This document shows positions 1 to 8,737 of a DNA stretch of 64,000 nt, in pieces. Each line of letters starts with the position of its first letter. The stretch's first letter is position 1. The notes beneath the pieces were generated by a model. The model was not told the DNA's origin, made no database searches, and saw only the letters and a list, made by a program, of their open reading frames with translations. The translations under genes and the position numbers were made by a program. Source of the DNA: Actinobacteria bacterium OV320 (GTDB taxonomy: Bacteria; Actinomycetota; Actinomycetes; Streptomycetales; Streptomycetaceae); the NCBI GenBank assembly GCA_001298545.1, contig LJCX01000028.1, positions 620,001 to 684,000 of the forward strand, written 5' to 3'.

Positions 1-46
1 GGTTTCCGACCATCACGGGAACCGGCGTTCCGCCGTGTCTCCGGGC

Positions 47-913
47 TCAGCCGGCCGCCACCGTCAGCGGGGCGAACCGGCGGCGCCAGTCGCCCGGCAG
101 CTCCGTGATCCCGTGGGTCATCACGGCGTTGAAGGCAACGGACTCCAGACCCCGCGCTTTCACCCACTCCAGCAGTTCCTCGTGCCGTACGTCGATGTCG
201 GTGCGCAGCGGCCGGTCAGTGCGGGCGGCGAGGGAGGCCAGCAGTGCCTTCGCGGTCTTCGTGTCCCTGGCGATCAGCGGGCCCACGACCTGGGTGTCCA
301 TGTTGGGCCATGCGGCCGCGTAACCGATGATCCGGCCGTCGTCCTCGGCGACCCGCAACTGGTCGGCGAAAGCGGGCAGACGGGCGATCACATGCGTCCG
401 ATCGGTGCCGAAGACCTTCTCGTCGAGCCGGAGAATCGCCGTGAGGTCCTCGGCCGTGGCCGCGCGGGTGATGACGTCCGACGCCGTGTCGTCCGGCGTG
501 AGACGCCCGCGCACCATTTCCGCCCGGCCTGTGGTCTTGAAGCCCAGCTCCTCGTAGAGCGGACGACCGTTCGGTGTGGCGTGCAGGGTCAGCGGGGTGG
601 TGCCCAGCAGGGAGACGACGTGCCGCATCAGCCGCCGACCGATGCCCTGCCGGGCGTACCGCTCGGCGACCAGCACCATGCCGATGGCACCGAGGGTGGG
701 GCGGCCGGGCGGGCCGTACTCGGTGACGACGCAGGCACTGACGAGCCCGCCGTCCGGGTCGTCGATGCCGTAGCCCCTTCCGGCCGAGAGGAGCAGGCCC
801 CACTTGTGCTCCTCGCGCGGCCACCCCCGGTCCTCGGACAGGTCGGCGCAGGCGGTGAGGTCGCGGTGCGTCAGACGACGGACGGGCAGAGCGGTGAGGG
901 AAGGTGTCGGCAC
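47..913 (-). CDS. GNAT-family N-acetyltransferase, two-domain
   Basis: Predicted cytoplasmic acetyl-CoA dependent N-acetyltransferase; substrate unknown. The first half carries the acetyl-CoA pyrophosphate loop RYARQGIGRRLM after a hydrophobic strand (AIGMVLV), and the PLYEELGF stretch is the usual GNAT C-terminal alpha4-beta6 region. The second half repeats the fold in a degenerate form (RLDEKVFGTDR, RIIGYAAAW), as in two-domain GNATs with a C-terminal Acetyltransf_18-like module. I chose the GTG at 913 (288 aa) because homology-like sequence begins there; an ATG at 985 is also open and neither has a strong Shine-Dalgarno sequence, so the start is uncertain. It is a single gene, divergent from the HAD phosphatase at 1135. 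Confidence 0.8.
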   Translation of the reverse strand: MPTPSLTALPVRRLTHRDLTACADLSEDRGWPREEHKWGLLLSAGRGYGIDDPDGGLVSACVVTEYGPPGRPTLGAIGMVLVAERYARQGIGRRLMRHVVSLLGTTPLTLHATPNGRPLYEELGFKTTGRAEMVRGRLTPDDTASDVITRAATAEDLTAILRLDEKVFGTDRTHVIARLPAFADQLRVAEDDGRIIGYAAAWPNMDTQVVGPLIARDTKTAKALLASLAARTDRPLRTDIDVRHEELLEWVKARGLESVAFNAVMTHGITELPGDWRRRFAPLTVAAG

Positions 914-1052
914 GCAGGTCAGGCTGTCCGACCCGTACCGTCGGCGTCCACCTGTTTCCCCTGGGACGCACGTGCTTTTGGCCATGTTCCGGCCCACCGT
1001 CCAGCCTCACGGACCATCGTCCAGCGCGGCGGCAGTGCGGGAGTGCGGCAGT

Positions 1053-1066
1053 GTTTCACGTGAAAC
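1053..1066. other. parS site, perfect GTTTCACGTGAAAC
   Basis: Perfect 14-bp palindrome GTTTCACGTGAAAC, flanked by T and A to give the 16-bp extended form. This matches the known Streptomyces ParB-binding centromere sequence. It lies in the intergenic space between the divergent GNAT and HAD genes. Confidence 0.93.
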
Positions 1067-1134
1067 AGGGGCGAACGGAAGCTCGGGAGAGGCGCTGTCA
1101 GGGAGTTCTCAGGCCTGCCCGTTAGCCTCGGGCC

Positions 1135-1767
1135 ATGGCGAGACTTCACCTCTTCGACCTTGACGGAACGCTGCTGCACGGGACGTCCGCTCCCTTGGAG
1201 ATCTCGCGTCAACTGGGCCTGGAGGCCGAGACGGCGGTGCTGGAGCAGTCGATCTCGGCAGGGTTGATCGGTCCGCCGGAGTACGCGGCGCAGGTGTACG
1301 AACTCTGGACACAGCTCACCGAGGAGCATGTCAGGGCGGCGTTCGAAGGAGCGCCGTGGCTGGCACGCATCCGCGATGTCTGGGCCGAGATAGGGCGCAG
1401 AGGGGAGTACTGCGCGGTCGTGTCGCTCTCGCCCTCCTTCTTCGTGGAAAGACTCACCGGGTGGGGCGCCCACGCGACGTACGGGTCCCGATTTCCGGCG
1501 GTCCCTTTCACCGAGCCCATGGACCCGGCGGGAGCGCTGAGCGCGGCGGCGAAGGTGCTGATCGCCGACCGACTCTGCGCGGAGTTCGGAGTAACGCGGG
1601 ACGACTGTGTCGCTTACGGCGATTCGCTCTCCGACAAGGATTTGTTCGCGGCAGTGCCGGTCTCCGTGGCGGTCAACTCGGACCACCATCTGGCGGGTCT
1701 CGCGACCCACTCCTACGTGGGGAAGGATCTGTGGGATGCCTATGAATTGGTGTGCCACGACCGCTGA
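1135..1767 (+). CDS. HAD-superfamily hydrolase, phosphoserine-phosphatase-like (HAD-IB)
   Basis: Predicted phosphatase of 210 aa. HAD motif I is DLDGT at residues 8-12, with both catalytic aspartates. Motif II is the serine in VVSLS near residue 98, motif III the lysine in AAAKVLIAD, and motif IV GDSLSDKDLF near residue 162. The all-helical cap between motifs I and II fits the HAD-IB class, which includes SerB and related phosphatases. The substrate cannot be read from the sequence. The ATG is preceded by a GC-rich leader without a clear Shine-Dalgarno element. Confidence 0.85.
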   Translation: MARLHLFDLDGTLLHGTSAPLEISRQLGLEAETAVLEQSISAGLIGPPEYAAQVYELWTQLTEEHVRAAFEGAPWLARIRDVWAEIGRRGEYCAVVSLSPSFFVERLTGWGAHATYGSRFPAVPFTEPMDPAGALSAAAKVLIADRLCAEFGVTRDDCVAYGDSLSDKDLFAAVPVSVAVNSDHHLAGLATHSYVGKDLWDAYELVCHDR

Positions 1768-2214
1768 TTGACCCCGCATTGACCCCGGATTGAAGAAAAC
1801 CTGCGGTTCGCGCGCCGCGCGGGCTCCGGGGACGGAAGGGGGGACTTGTGCGGCGGACGGCGGCCGGTATGGTCGACTCCGGTTCGCTTCCGGGACGAAG
1901 TGCGCGCGACGCTGTGCATGCATTCCGCGCGAGCCGAGAACAGGGCAATGCAGCCTAACGGGACGGAGAGATCGAAGACCCGCATTTCCGGTGATGTGAC
2001 CGAGGCGCCCGGGCAGGATGGGATGCTGCGGTGAGAGTGCCGCCCACCTCGCACACTCGCCCTACGTGTGGGTGCGGAGGGGAGATACGGGTGGACCGTG
2101 GCGGTCCCGGTCGTGGAACCGAACGGAAAACCAAGCCGTCTGCGGGGGAAGCAGGCACCTTCCGATCCAGGAAGTGCGCAGACCGACCGAAAGATGTTCG
2201 AGGCGAGGCACACC
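1768..2214. other. Intergenic spacer, no gene seen
   Basis: About 450 bases between the HAD gene and the globin-reductase gene. The base composition is less GC-rich than the flanking genes around 1780-1830 and 1970-2010. I see no convincing coding frame, RNA gene or strong hairpin. It presumably holds the promoter of the downstream gene. Confidence 0.4.
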
Positions 2215-3963
2215 ATGGACGCTCCGACCAGCAGGTCGGCCGACAACGGCACGTCCGGCGGCGGGGACGGATGGTTCACACCGCGCAAGCAGCCGGAGCC
2301 GGCTCCACGGGGCGAGCAAGGGGCTGAGGGCCGTCGCCTGGCCGCACTGCGCCCGGTGGGCAGGAACGCGGTCGACTCCTACGGCGAGGCGCCCCAGGGC
2401 GGCACCACGGACGCCGAGCGCCGAATACACCCGGACCCGCCGACCCCCGACGACGCGACGACCGCCCCCGCGAGCGCGCAGCCCCCGCCGCCGCCCTGGC
2501 AGGAATCCCCCATCGAGGTCCACCACCCCGACGAGACACCACCCTTCGCGCAGTCTCGGCCACCAGCCCCGCCCGAGGCGCCGGCACCGCCCGAGACACC
2601 CGACGCCCCTCGAGGCCACGCGGAACCCGGAGCACTTGCCCGGCAGCATGCGTCCCTGCCGTCGCCGCTGTCGCCCATGCAGCAGCCGATGCCGCCGATG
2701 CAGCAGCCGCAGCCGCCGGTGTCCGCGGAAGAGTCCGGGTCCCCGCAGCGGGCCGTGCTCATCGAGTCCCGGTCGGCCGTACAACAGGTCACCGCCTCGC
2801 CCGTCGATTCCCTGCCGCCCGCTCAACGGCCGTCGCCTGTCGACAACGCGTCTCCGGACGCCGTCCTCGTCCGGCGCACGATGGCCGCGGTGGCCCCGGT
2901 GGCCGACAAGGTCACGTCGTACTTCTACGCGCTGCTGTTCGTCCGCCACCCCGACCTGCGCTCGCTGTTCCCGCCCGCGATGGATGCCCAACGGGACCGG
3001 CTGCTGAAGGCACTGCTCACCGCCGCCGAGCACGTGGACAACAAGGCGGTCCTCGTCGAGTACCTCCAGAACCTGGGCCGTGGCCACCGCAAGTACGGCA
3101 CCAGGGCCGAGCACTATCCGGCCGTCGGCGAATGCCTCATCGGCGCGCTGAGCAAGTACGCGGACGCCGTGTGGAACGCCGAGACGGAGGCGGCCTGGGT
3201 CCGGACCTACACCACGATCTCCCAGGTCATGATCGACGCGGCGGCCGTGGACGAACTGCGCGCCCCGCCCTGGTGGTACGCGGAGGTCGTCACGCACGAC
3301 CTCAGAACGCCGGACGTGGCGATCCTCACCGTCCGCCCCAACCAGCCCTACCCCTTCCTCGCCGGGCAGTACACGAGCCTGGAGACGCCGTGGTGGCCGC
3401 GGATCTGGCGGCACTACTCCTTCGCCTCGGCGCCACGCTCCGACGGCCTGCTGGCGTTCCATGTGAAGGCCGTGCCCGCGGGCTGGGTCTCCAGCGCCCT
3501 GGTGCACCGCGCCCGGCCCGGCGACGTCATCCGGCTCGGTCCCCCGGCCGGTTCGATGACCGTCGACCACACCAGGAACAGCGGGCTGCTCTGCGTGGGC
3601 GGTGGCACCGGCATAGCCCCCATCAAGGCGCTGGTCGAGGATGTCGCCGAGCACGGCACCCGGCGCCCGGTCGAGGTGTTCTATGGCGCGCGCAGCGACC
3701 ACGACCTGTACGACATCGACACGATGCTCCGGCTCCAGCGGTCCCACCCCTGGCTGGAGGTCCGCCCGGTGGTCGACCGGCACGGTCTGCTCCAGTTGCC
3801 CGACGCGATACGCACCTTCGGGCCCTGGGCCGAGTACGACGCCTATGTCGCCGGTCCGCCCGGCATGATCCGCAGCGGGGTGGACGCGCTGCGCGGCGTC
3901 GGCATCCCCTCGGAGCGCATACGGCACGACTCGGTCGAGGAACTCGTCGCAACCGGAAGCTGA
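2215..3963 (+). CDS. Flavohemoglobin-like protein with long Pro-rich N-terminal extension
   Basis: A 582-aa three-part protein. Residues ~1-215 are a low-complexity Pro/Ala/Gln-rich region (repeats such as PPEAPAPPETP and MQQPMPPMQQP). Residues ~220-355 are a globin domain: the TSYFYALLF segment supplies the B10 tyrosine and GRGHRKYG the proximal histidine. Residues ~360-580 are a ferredoxin-reductase module with the FAD motif RHYSFAS and the NAD-binding loop GGGTGIAPIKAL. Flavohemoglobins use NAD(P)H to convert NO and O2 to nitrate; that activity is inferred. The ATG at 2215 has GAGG 6 bases upstream; the frame is open further upstream but reads as non-homologous sequence. The extension is absent from classical Hmp proteins. 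Confidence 0.88.
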   Translation: MDAPTSRSADNGTSGGGDGWFTPRKQPEPAPRGEQGAEGRRLAALRPVGRNAVDSYGEAPQGGTTDAERRIHPDPPTPDDATTAPASAQPPPPPWQESPIEVHHPDETPPFAQSRPPAPPEAPAPPETPDAPRGHAEPGALARQHASLPSPLSPMQQPMPPMQQPQPPVSAEESGSPQRAVLIESRSAVQQVTASPVDSLPPAQRPSPVDNASPDAVLVRRTMAAVAPVADKVTSYFYALLFVRHPDLRSLFPPAMDAQRDRLLKALLTAAEHVDNKAVLVEYLQNLGRGHRKYGTRAEHYPAVGECLIGALSKYADAVWNAETEAAWVRTYTTISQVMIDAAAVDELRAPPWWYAEVVTHDLRTPDVAILTVRPNQPYPFLAGQYTSLETPWWPRIWRHYSFASAPRSDGLLAFHVKAVPAGWVSSALVHRARPGDVIRLGPPAGSMTVDHTRNSGLLCVGGGTGIAPIKALVEDVAEHGTRRPVEVFYGARSDHDLYDIDTMLRLQRSHPWLEVRPVVDRHGLLQLPDAIRTFGPWAEYDAYVAGPPGMIRSGVDALRGVGIPSERIRHDSVEELVATGS

Positions 3964-4003
3964 CCCGGCGCCAGGCGGGCCGCTCCGGACCGGGCTCAGC
4001 CCG

Positions 4004-4486
4004 TCAGCCGAGGTCGGGCGCGTGCATGGCGCGGACGCCCTCGATATTGCCGTCGAGGTAGTGCCGCAGCGACAGCGGTACGAGGTGGACGGAGGCGATC
4101 CCGACCCGGGTGAACGGCACGCGGACGATCTCGTACTCGCCGGCGGGTTCCTCGATCTCGGGGCCGTGCCGCTGGGCCGGGTCCATGGACTCCAGACGGC
4201 AGACGAAGAAGTGCTGCACCTTCACGCCGGTCGCACCCCCGTCGTCACCGATGTGCTCGACGGTGTCGACGAAGCAGGGCACCACGTCGGTGATCTTGGC
4301 GCCGAGTTCCTCGTGCACCTCGCGGTGCAAGGCGTCCACCACCGTCGCGTCATCCGGTTCGACCCCGCCACCGGGCGTGACCCAGTAGGGATCCACACCG
4401 GGCTTGGTGCGCTTGATCAGGATCAGGTTGTCGCCGTCCAGCAGAACGGCTCGTGCGGTGCGCTTGACCACGGGTCGGACGGTCAT
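4004..4486 (-). CDS. Nudix hydrolase
   Basis: Predicted pyrophosphohydrolase of nucleoside-diphosphate-linked compounds, 160 aa. The Nudix box begins GGGVEPDD and ends REVHEELG, so the catalytic REUXEEXGU core is complete. The first glutamate of the GX5E part is replaced by alanine (ATVVDALH context). The N-terminal strand RAVLLDGDNLILIKR and the WVTPGGG entry are typical. The ATG at 4486 has no obvious ribosome site; an upstream ATG at 4549 would read through the parS variant and is less likely. The gene is monocistronic and follows the LysR gene on the same strand. Confidence 0.85.
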   Translation of the reverse strand: MTVRPVVKRTARAVLLDGDNLILIKRTKPGVDPYWVTPGGGVEPDDATVVDALHREVHEELGAKITDVVPCFVDTVEHIGDDGGATGVKVQHFFVCRLESMDPAQRHGPEIEEPAGEYEIVRVPFTRVGIASVHLVPLSLRHYLDGNIEGVRAMHAPDLG

Positions 4487-4507
4487 GGGAGAAATGTGGC
4501 CCGGCTG

Positions 4508-4521
4508 GTTCCACGTGAAAC
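4508..4521. other. parS-like site, one mismatch (GTTCCACGTGAAAC)
   Basis: Thirteen of 14 bases match parS; the single change is T to C at the fourth base. It lies just upstream of the Nudix start codon, so ParB spreading or binding could touch that promoter. Variant parS sites of this kind are known in Streptomyces. Confidence 0.78.
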
Positions 4522-4574
4522 ATCGTGAGAGGTCACCGGAGGAGATCATTCCCTGCCACCGGGTGGAAACCGGG

Positions 4575-5480
4575 TCAGAACCAGGCGGTGGCCGCGCCCA
4601 GCAGCCATTCGTGGGCCCGGGCGATGTGCGGCGTCGCCAGCGTTCCTGTGCGCGCCACCAGAACGTACGTCCGTAGCGGCGGCACCGCCGGCTCGTGCAG
4701 CGCCACGATGTCACCACGGTCCAGAGCGGCCGCACACAGATAGCGGGGCAGGACCGCCAGACCGGCGCCCGCGACAGCGCACGCGAGGACCGCGCGCAGA
4801 TCGGGCACGATGACGGTGCCCGAGGCGGCGGGGCGCGAGTCGAAGACGGAGGCCCAGTAGCGGGAGACGAGGGGCAGGGACTCGTGGACCTCGACGACCG
4901 GGAGATTCTCCAGCGCGGTCGCGCCCTTGCGGCACAGCTTCCCGGCATCGATCCGCTCGTCCCACTGCGGGGCGGCGACCAGGACGTGCTCCTCGTCGCA
5001 CAGCGGAGTGGCCGTGAGCAGCGCTCCGCGCGGTCGCGCCGTGCTGATGGCCAGGTCGTGGTGGCCGGCGGCCAAGCCCTCCAGGACCTCCTCGGCGTTG
5101 CCGAAGGAGGCACGCAGGGCGAAACCCTGGCCGTCGTCGCCGGACAGCTCGGTGAGTGCGGGAAGGGCCCGCTCGGCCGTGAATTCGGGGGGCCCTGCGA
5201 GATGCAGCGTCCGCCCGGCGGCCTCGTCGTCGGGGCCGGTTCCGGCGATCTCCACCAGGGCGTCGAGATGAGGAGCGGCCTTGTGGGCGAGTTCGTCGCC
5301 GATGCTCGTCGGCGTCACGCCGCGGGCCTGCCGCAGGAACAGGGGGCGGCCCAGCTGCCGCTCCAGCGTGCGGATCTGTGAGGTGACGGCCGGCTGGGAC
5401 AGTCCCAGCAGAGCGGCGGCGCGAGTGAAGGAGCCGGCCCGGTGCACGGTCACGAAGGTGCGCAGCAAAGCCAGATCCAC
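4575..5480 (-). CDS. LysR-family transcriptional regulator
   Basis: A 301-aa regulator. The N-terminal winged helix-turn-helix reads VDLALLRTFVTVHRAGSF followed by the recognition region LGLSQPAVTSQIRTLERQLG. Residues ~90-290 form the two-lobed effector-binding domain (FASFGNAEEVLEGLAAGHHDLAIS region). The GTG at 5480 is chosen because GGGAGGA lies 6 bases upstream and the HTH begins at once; an upstream ATG at 5531 would add 17 unlikely residues. No divergent target gene is adjacent. The effector is unknown. Confidence 0.88.
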   Translation of the reverse strand: MDLALLRTFVTVHRAGSFTRAAALLGLSQPAVTSQIRTLERQLGRPLFLRQARGVTPTSIGDELAHKAAPHLDALVEIAGTGPDDEAAGRTLHLAGPPEFTAERALPALTELSGDDGQGFALRASFGNAEEVLEGLAAGHHDLAISTARPRGALLTATPLCDEEHVLVAAPQWDERIDAGKLCRKGATALENLPVVEVHESLPLVSRYWASVFDSRPAASGTVIVPDLRAVLACAVAGAGLAVLPRYLCAAALDRGDIVALHEPAVPPLRTYVLVARTGTLATPHIARAHEWLLGAATAWF

Positions 5481-5708
5481 GGAGCGTCCTCCCTTTCCCC
5501 GCCTTTCCTCCAGCTCTGAGGCAAGGCCCAACTATAAATAAGTCGATAGGCTTCTGTCGCTACTGTGATTGGACACTGACACAGAGTCAACTAGCCTTGT
5601 TCGCGCGGTTCTTCGCGCGCAGAACCGAGGACGGTCCGAGCCACGAGGGGGGAGGCTCGGACCGTCCGTTGTGCGTAGCGGGGCCCCGACGTGGGGTCCG
5701 TAAGGCGG

Positions 5709-6866
5709 TCACCGCGCCGACTCCTCCAGCGCACGCAGCACATCCGCCACCAGGTCCTCGGGGTCCTCGGCACCGACGGACAGCCGGATGAAGCCCTCCG
5801 GCACCGCGTCCCCACCCCAGCGCCCGCGCCGCTCCGCGGTCGACCGCACCCCGCCGAAGCTCGTCGCGTCGTCCACGAGCCGCAGGGCCTCGAGGAAACG
5901 CTCGGCATGCGTGCGCGTGGACAGCGTGAAGGAGATCACGCAGCCGTAGCGACGCATCTGCTGCGAGGCGACCTTGTGGGACGGGTCGTCCGGCAGCCCC
6001 GGGTACCGCAGCCCGCTCACCTCGGGCCGCCCCCGCAGTGCCTCGGCCACGGCCATGGCGGTGGCGTTCTGCCGCTCCACCCGCAACTGGAGGGTGGCGA
6101 TCGACCGGTGCGCGAGCCAGGCCTCCATGGGCCCCGGGATCGCCCCGACGATCTTGCGCCAGCGCCGCACGGCTGTCATCGGCGTACCGGCCCGCCCGGT
6201 GACGTAGCCGAGGAGGACGTCGCCATGACCCGTGAGCTGCTTGGTGCCACTGGCCACCGAGAAGTCGGCGCCGAGTTCCAGCGGGCGCTGCCCGAGCGGG
6301 GTGGCGAGCGTGTTGTCCACAGCCACCAGAGCGCCACGCGCGTGTGCCGCCTCGACGAGCCGCCGGATGTCGCACACGTCGAGCCCGGGGTTCGAGGGGG
6401 ACTCGATCCACAGCAGCTTCGCGCCGTCCAGGACGCTCAGCTGGGCGTCGTCGCCGGTCGGCGCCGTGCGTACCTCGATGCCGTACGCCTCCAACTGCGC
6501 GCATACCAGAGGCAGCACCTGGTAGCCGTCGTCGGGCAGCACGACGGCGTCCCCGGCCTTCAGCTGGGAGAACAGCACCGACGAGATCGCGGCCATGCCG
6601 GAGGCGAAGGCGAGCGTCTCGACGTCGTCCTGGCCCGGCGCCTCGAGCTCGCCGATGGCATGCTCCAGGTGGGTCCAGGTCGGGTTCTCGTCACGGCCGT
6701 AGGTGTACGGGCCCGTGGGCTCGCCCGGCAGGTGGAAGTGCGCCGCGAACACCGGCCCGGGAAGAGTCGGCTCGTACTTCACCGGCTCGGGCAGCCCCGC
6801 CCGCACCGCGCGCGTGCCCTCGCCGGGGCCTCTGGAAAGCTCTCCGTCGGTAGCGGATCCGCTCAT
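5709..6866 (-). CDS. Cystathionine gamma-lyase / Cys-Met metabolism PLP enzyme
   Basis: PLP-dependent enzyme of 385 aa that would split cystathionine to cysteine, 2-oxobutyrate and ammonia or carry out a related gamma-elimination. Family marks: the YTYGRDENPTWTHLE tetramer-contact region, FASGMAAISSV, the VDNTLATP loop that holds the PLP aspartate, and the Schiff-base lysine in SGTKQLTGHGD near residue 205. The last motif differs from the usual S-x-T-K-Y-x-x-G-H-S-D, with Gln for Tyr and Gly for Ser, so substrate preference could differ. The start overlaps the ptpA stop by 4 bases (ATGA), so the two genes are translationally coupled. Confidence 0.85.
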   Translation of the reverse strand: MSGSATDGELSRGPGEGTRAVRAGLPEPVKYEPTLPGPVFAAHFHLPGEPTGPYTYGRDENPTWTHLEHAIGELEAPGQDDVETLAFASGMAAISSVLFSQLKAGDAVVLPDDGYQVLPLVCAQLEAYGIEVRTAPTGDDAQLSVLDGAKLLWIESPSNPGLDVCDIRRLVEAAHARGALVAVDNTLATPLGQRPLELGADFSVASGTKQLTGHGDVLLGYVTGRAGTPMTAVRRWRKIVGAIPGPMEAWLAHRSIATLQLRVERQNATAMAVAEALRGRPEVSGLRYPGLPDDPSHKVASQQMRRYGCVISFTLSTRTHAERFLEALRLVDDATSFGGVRSTAERRGRWGGDAVPEGFIRLSVGAEDPEDLVADVLRALEESAR

Positions 6867-7354
6867 GCCATTTGTCCTTCCACGTCTTCTCGTACGGCGG
6901 CGAGCAGACCGGTGCTCGCCTCCTCCACCATCTCAAGACACTCCTCGAAGCCGCTCAGACCCCCGTAGTAGGGGTCGGGGACGTCGAGGTCGTCGGCTGC
7001 CGCGGGAGCGTAGGACCGAAGCAGCCGTATCTTCGCCGCGTCCTCCTGGGTGGGTGCGAGGAGGCGCAGGGCCTTGAGATGCCCGGCGTCGAGGGCCAGG
7101 ACGAGGTCGAGGCGGGCGAACCACGACGACTCGAAGCGCCGGGCCGTGTGGTCGAGGGCATATCCGTGCTCCTCCAGGACGGAGCGGGCACGCGGATCGG
7201 CGTCCTCGCCCTCGTGCCAGTCACCCGTGCCGGCGCTCTCGACGTCGACCAGTCCCTCGAGACCGGCGTCTTCCACGCGCGCGCGGAAGACCGACTCGGC
7301 CATCGGCGAGCGGCAGATGTTGCCGGTGCAGACGAAGCAGACGCGGTAGGTCAT
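6863..7354 (-). CDS. ptpA: Low-molecular-weight protein-tyrosine phosphatase
   Basis: Cytoplasmic phosphotyrosine phosphatase of 163 aa. The active-site P-loop CTGNICRSP (CX5RS) sits at residues 9-17 and the general-acid aspartate is in DVPDPYYGG near residue 126. Length and order match the LMW-PTP family. A PtpA of this type in S. coelicolor influences secondary metabolism; I assign the symbol by family and by position next to the gamma-lyase, ssgR and ssgA. Physiological substrates cannot be read here. Confidence 0.92.
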   Translation of the reverse strand: MTYRVCFVCTGNICRSPMAESVFRARVEDAGLEGLVDVESAGTGDWHEGEDADPRARSVLEEHGYALDHTARRFESSWFARLDLVLALDAGHLKALRLLAPTQEDAAKIRLLRSYAPAAADDLDVPDPYYGGLSGFEECLEMVEEASTGLLAAVREDVEGQMA

Positions 7355-7361
7355 CGCGGCC

Positions 7362-7739
7362 TCAGTCGCCGTCGGGCATGACGACGTTGAGGGCCCAGGA
7401 GACGACGGAAATGATCAGGCCGCCCAGGACCGCGGTCCAGAAGCCCTCCACATGGAAGCTCAGGTCGAGCTTGTCGGCCAACCACGAGGTCAGCAGCAGC
7501 ATCAGGGCGTTGACCACCAGGGTGATCAGGCCGAGGGTGAGGATGAACAGAGGGAAGGTGAGCACCTTCACGACCGGCTTGACCAGGAAGTTCACCAGGC
7601 CGAAAAGCAGTGCGACGACGACGAGGGTGCCTATCTTCTTGCCCGTGCTGTCACCGGTCAGGGTGATCTTGTCGAGCAGCCAGACGGCGACCGCCAGGGC
7701 GCCCGCGTTGGCGATCGTCTTGACTACGAAATTCTTCAT
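7362..7739 (-). CDS. Small membrane protein, phage-holin superfamily IV type
   Basis: A 125-aa integral membrane protein with about four predicted segments, among them ALAVAVWLLDK, LVVVALLFGLVNFLV, FILTLGLITLVVNALMLLL and AVLGGLIISVVSWALNVV. This layout is the Phage_holin_4_2 / YvlD-like family, common in chromosomes and not evidence of a prophage. Start taken as ATG 7739 (MKNFVVKTI), where the hydrophobic N-terminus begins. It lies 7 bases upstream of ptpA on the same strand and may be co-transcribed. The role is unknown, possibly envelope stress. Confidence 0.8.
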   Translation of the reverse strand: MKNFVVKTIANAGALAVAVWLLDKITLTGDSTGKKIGTLVVVALLFGLVNFLVKPVVKVLTFPLFILTLGLITLVVNALMLLLTSWLADKLDLSFHVEGFWTAVLGGLIISVVSWALNVVMPDGD

Positions 7740-7797
7740 GTGTCTGATCGTGGCAGAGAGATCGAGAACGAGCACCGGACAAGGGCGGACCAGGTCG

Positions 7798-8115
7798 ATG
7801 AAGGCATTCCGGTTGGATGAACTGGAGGCGGAGCGCGCCGCCAACGACGGTGCCTACCTGCAGTTCCTGCGTGAACGGAACATGTCGGTCGGGCTGTACG
7901 CGCTCGACGCCGGCGCGCATGATCCACAGAATCCGCACAACCAGGACGAGGTGTACTTCGTCGTGAGCGGGCGTGCCTCGATCACGGTCGGTCTGGAGAC
8001 GACTCAGGTGGCGCGGGGCAGTGTGGTGTACGTCCCGGCCGGGGTCGCCCACAAGTTCCATCACATCAGCGAGGACCTTCGGGTCCTGGTCGTCTTCTCG
8101 CCGGCCGAGGGCTGA
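7798..8115 (+). CDS. Small cupin-domain protein
   Basis: A 105-aa single-domain cupin. Cupin motif 1 appears as the H-x-H-x-x-x-E type stretch PHNQDEVYFVVSGRA, and motif 2 as YVPAGVAHKFHHI, giving the metal-binding His/Glu set. Such proteins bind a divalent metal and act as dioxygenases, isomerases or ligand sensors; the function here is not identifiable. ATG 7798 is chosen because the frame upstream is antisense to the holin-like gene. The gene is divergent from 7362-7739, with only 58 bases between starts. Confidence 0.82.
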   Translation: MKAFRLDELEAERAANDGAYLQFLRERNMSVGLYALDAGAHDPQNPHNQDEVYFVVSGRASITVGLETTQVARGSVVYVPAGVAHKFHHISEDLRVLVVFSPAEG

Positions 8116-8324
8116 GCTCTTCCGTCCGGTGCCCGACCTGAGCGTGTCCTTCCGCCGGTCGACCTGCGGTCTCGGGGTTCCCTAGGGGTTCGGTCAGGGG
8201 AGGACAAGGGGTGCGAGGCCCCCGTCGGCACCCTCTTCGGACCTAGCATCGGCGACAGGACATCGAAACGCTCCGGCCCGACAGGGGTGCCGGACATCGA
8301 ACGAAGAGGATGAGGACAAGGGCC

Positions 8325-8537
8325 ATGCGAGAGATCTTCGCGGGAATGCCGTGGTGGGTGAAGTGGGTCGCGGTGCCGGTCATCGCCCTGGTCGTGTTCG
8401 GTGGCCTCATAGCCAGCGTCGTCGGGTTCGTGATCGGCCTGCTCTTCAAGCTGCTGGTCTTCGTGGCGCTGGTCGGCGGACTGATCTACGTCGTAAGGAA
8501 GTTCACTTCGAGTTCCTCCTCGCGCAGCGACTGGTGA
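8325..8537 (+). CDS. Small two-TM membrane protein, DUF5326-like
   Basis: A 70-aa protein consisting almost entirely of two hydrophobic segments (WVAVPVIALVVFGGLIASVV and FKLLVFVALVGGLIYVV) with a short Ser/Arg tail (SSSSSRSDW). It resembles the DUF5326 family of streptomycetes. ATG 8325 follows GAGGACAAGGG; another ATG at 8310 would add five residues. The role is unknown; its neighbours are the cupin gene and ssgR. Confidence 0.72.
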   Translation: MREIFAGMPWWVKWVAVPVIALVVFGGLIASVVGFVIGLLFKLLVFVALVGGLIYVVRKFTSSSSSRSDW

Positions 8538-8737
8538 GCGGTGCGGGAGGCCGGTGAGCGGTAACAGGAATCGCCTGTTCCCTCGCCCGGGGGAAGTTTC
8601 CCTGACAGCCCGTCTGTACGCGGTGGCAGACGGTTAAAGTCCGGAACTCGTCGCGGGGACGAACCCCCCGCGAGTGGCGCACACCCCCCTCCCGTGTTCC
8701 TCGCACGGACGTCCCCCTCGCGCTTCGGAAGTGACCC

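Noticed and set aside
1915..1960. Inverted ATGCAT-type words as a regulatory site for the globin gene
   Set aside because: Arms are too short and common, and no matching consensus comes to mind.
7362..7739. Prophage signal from the holin-like protein
   Set aside because: This family of four-TM proteins is common in chromosomes, and there are no phage structural, integrase or lysis genes nearby.
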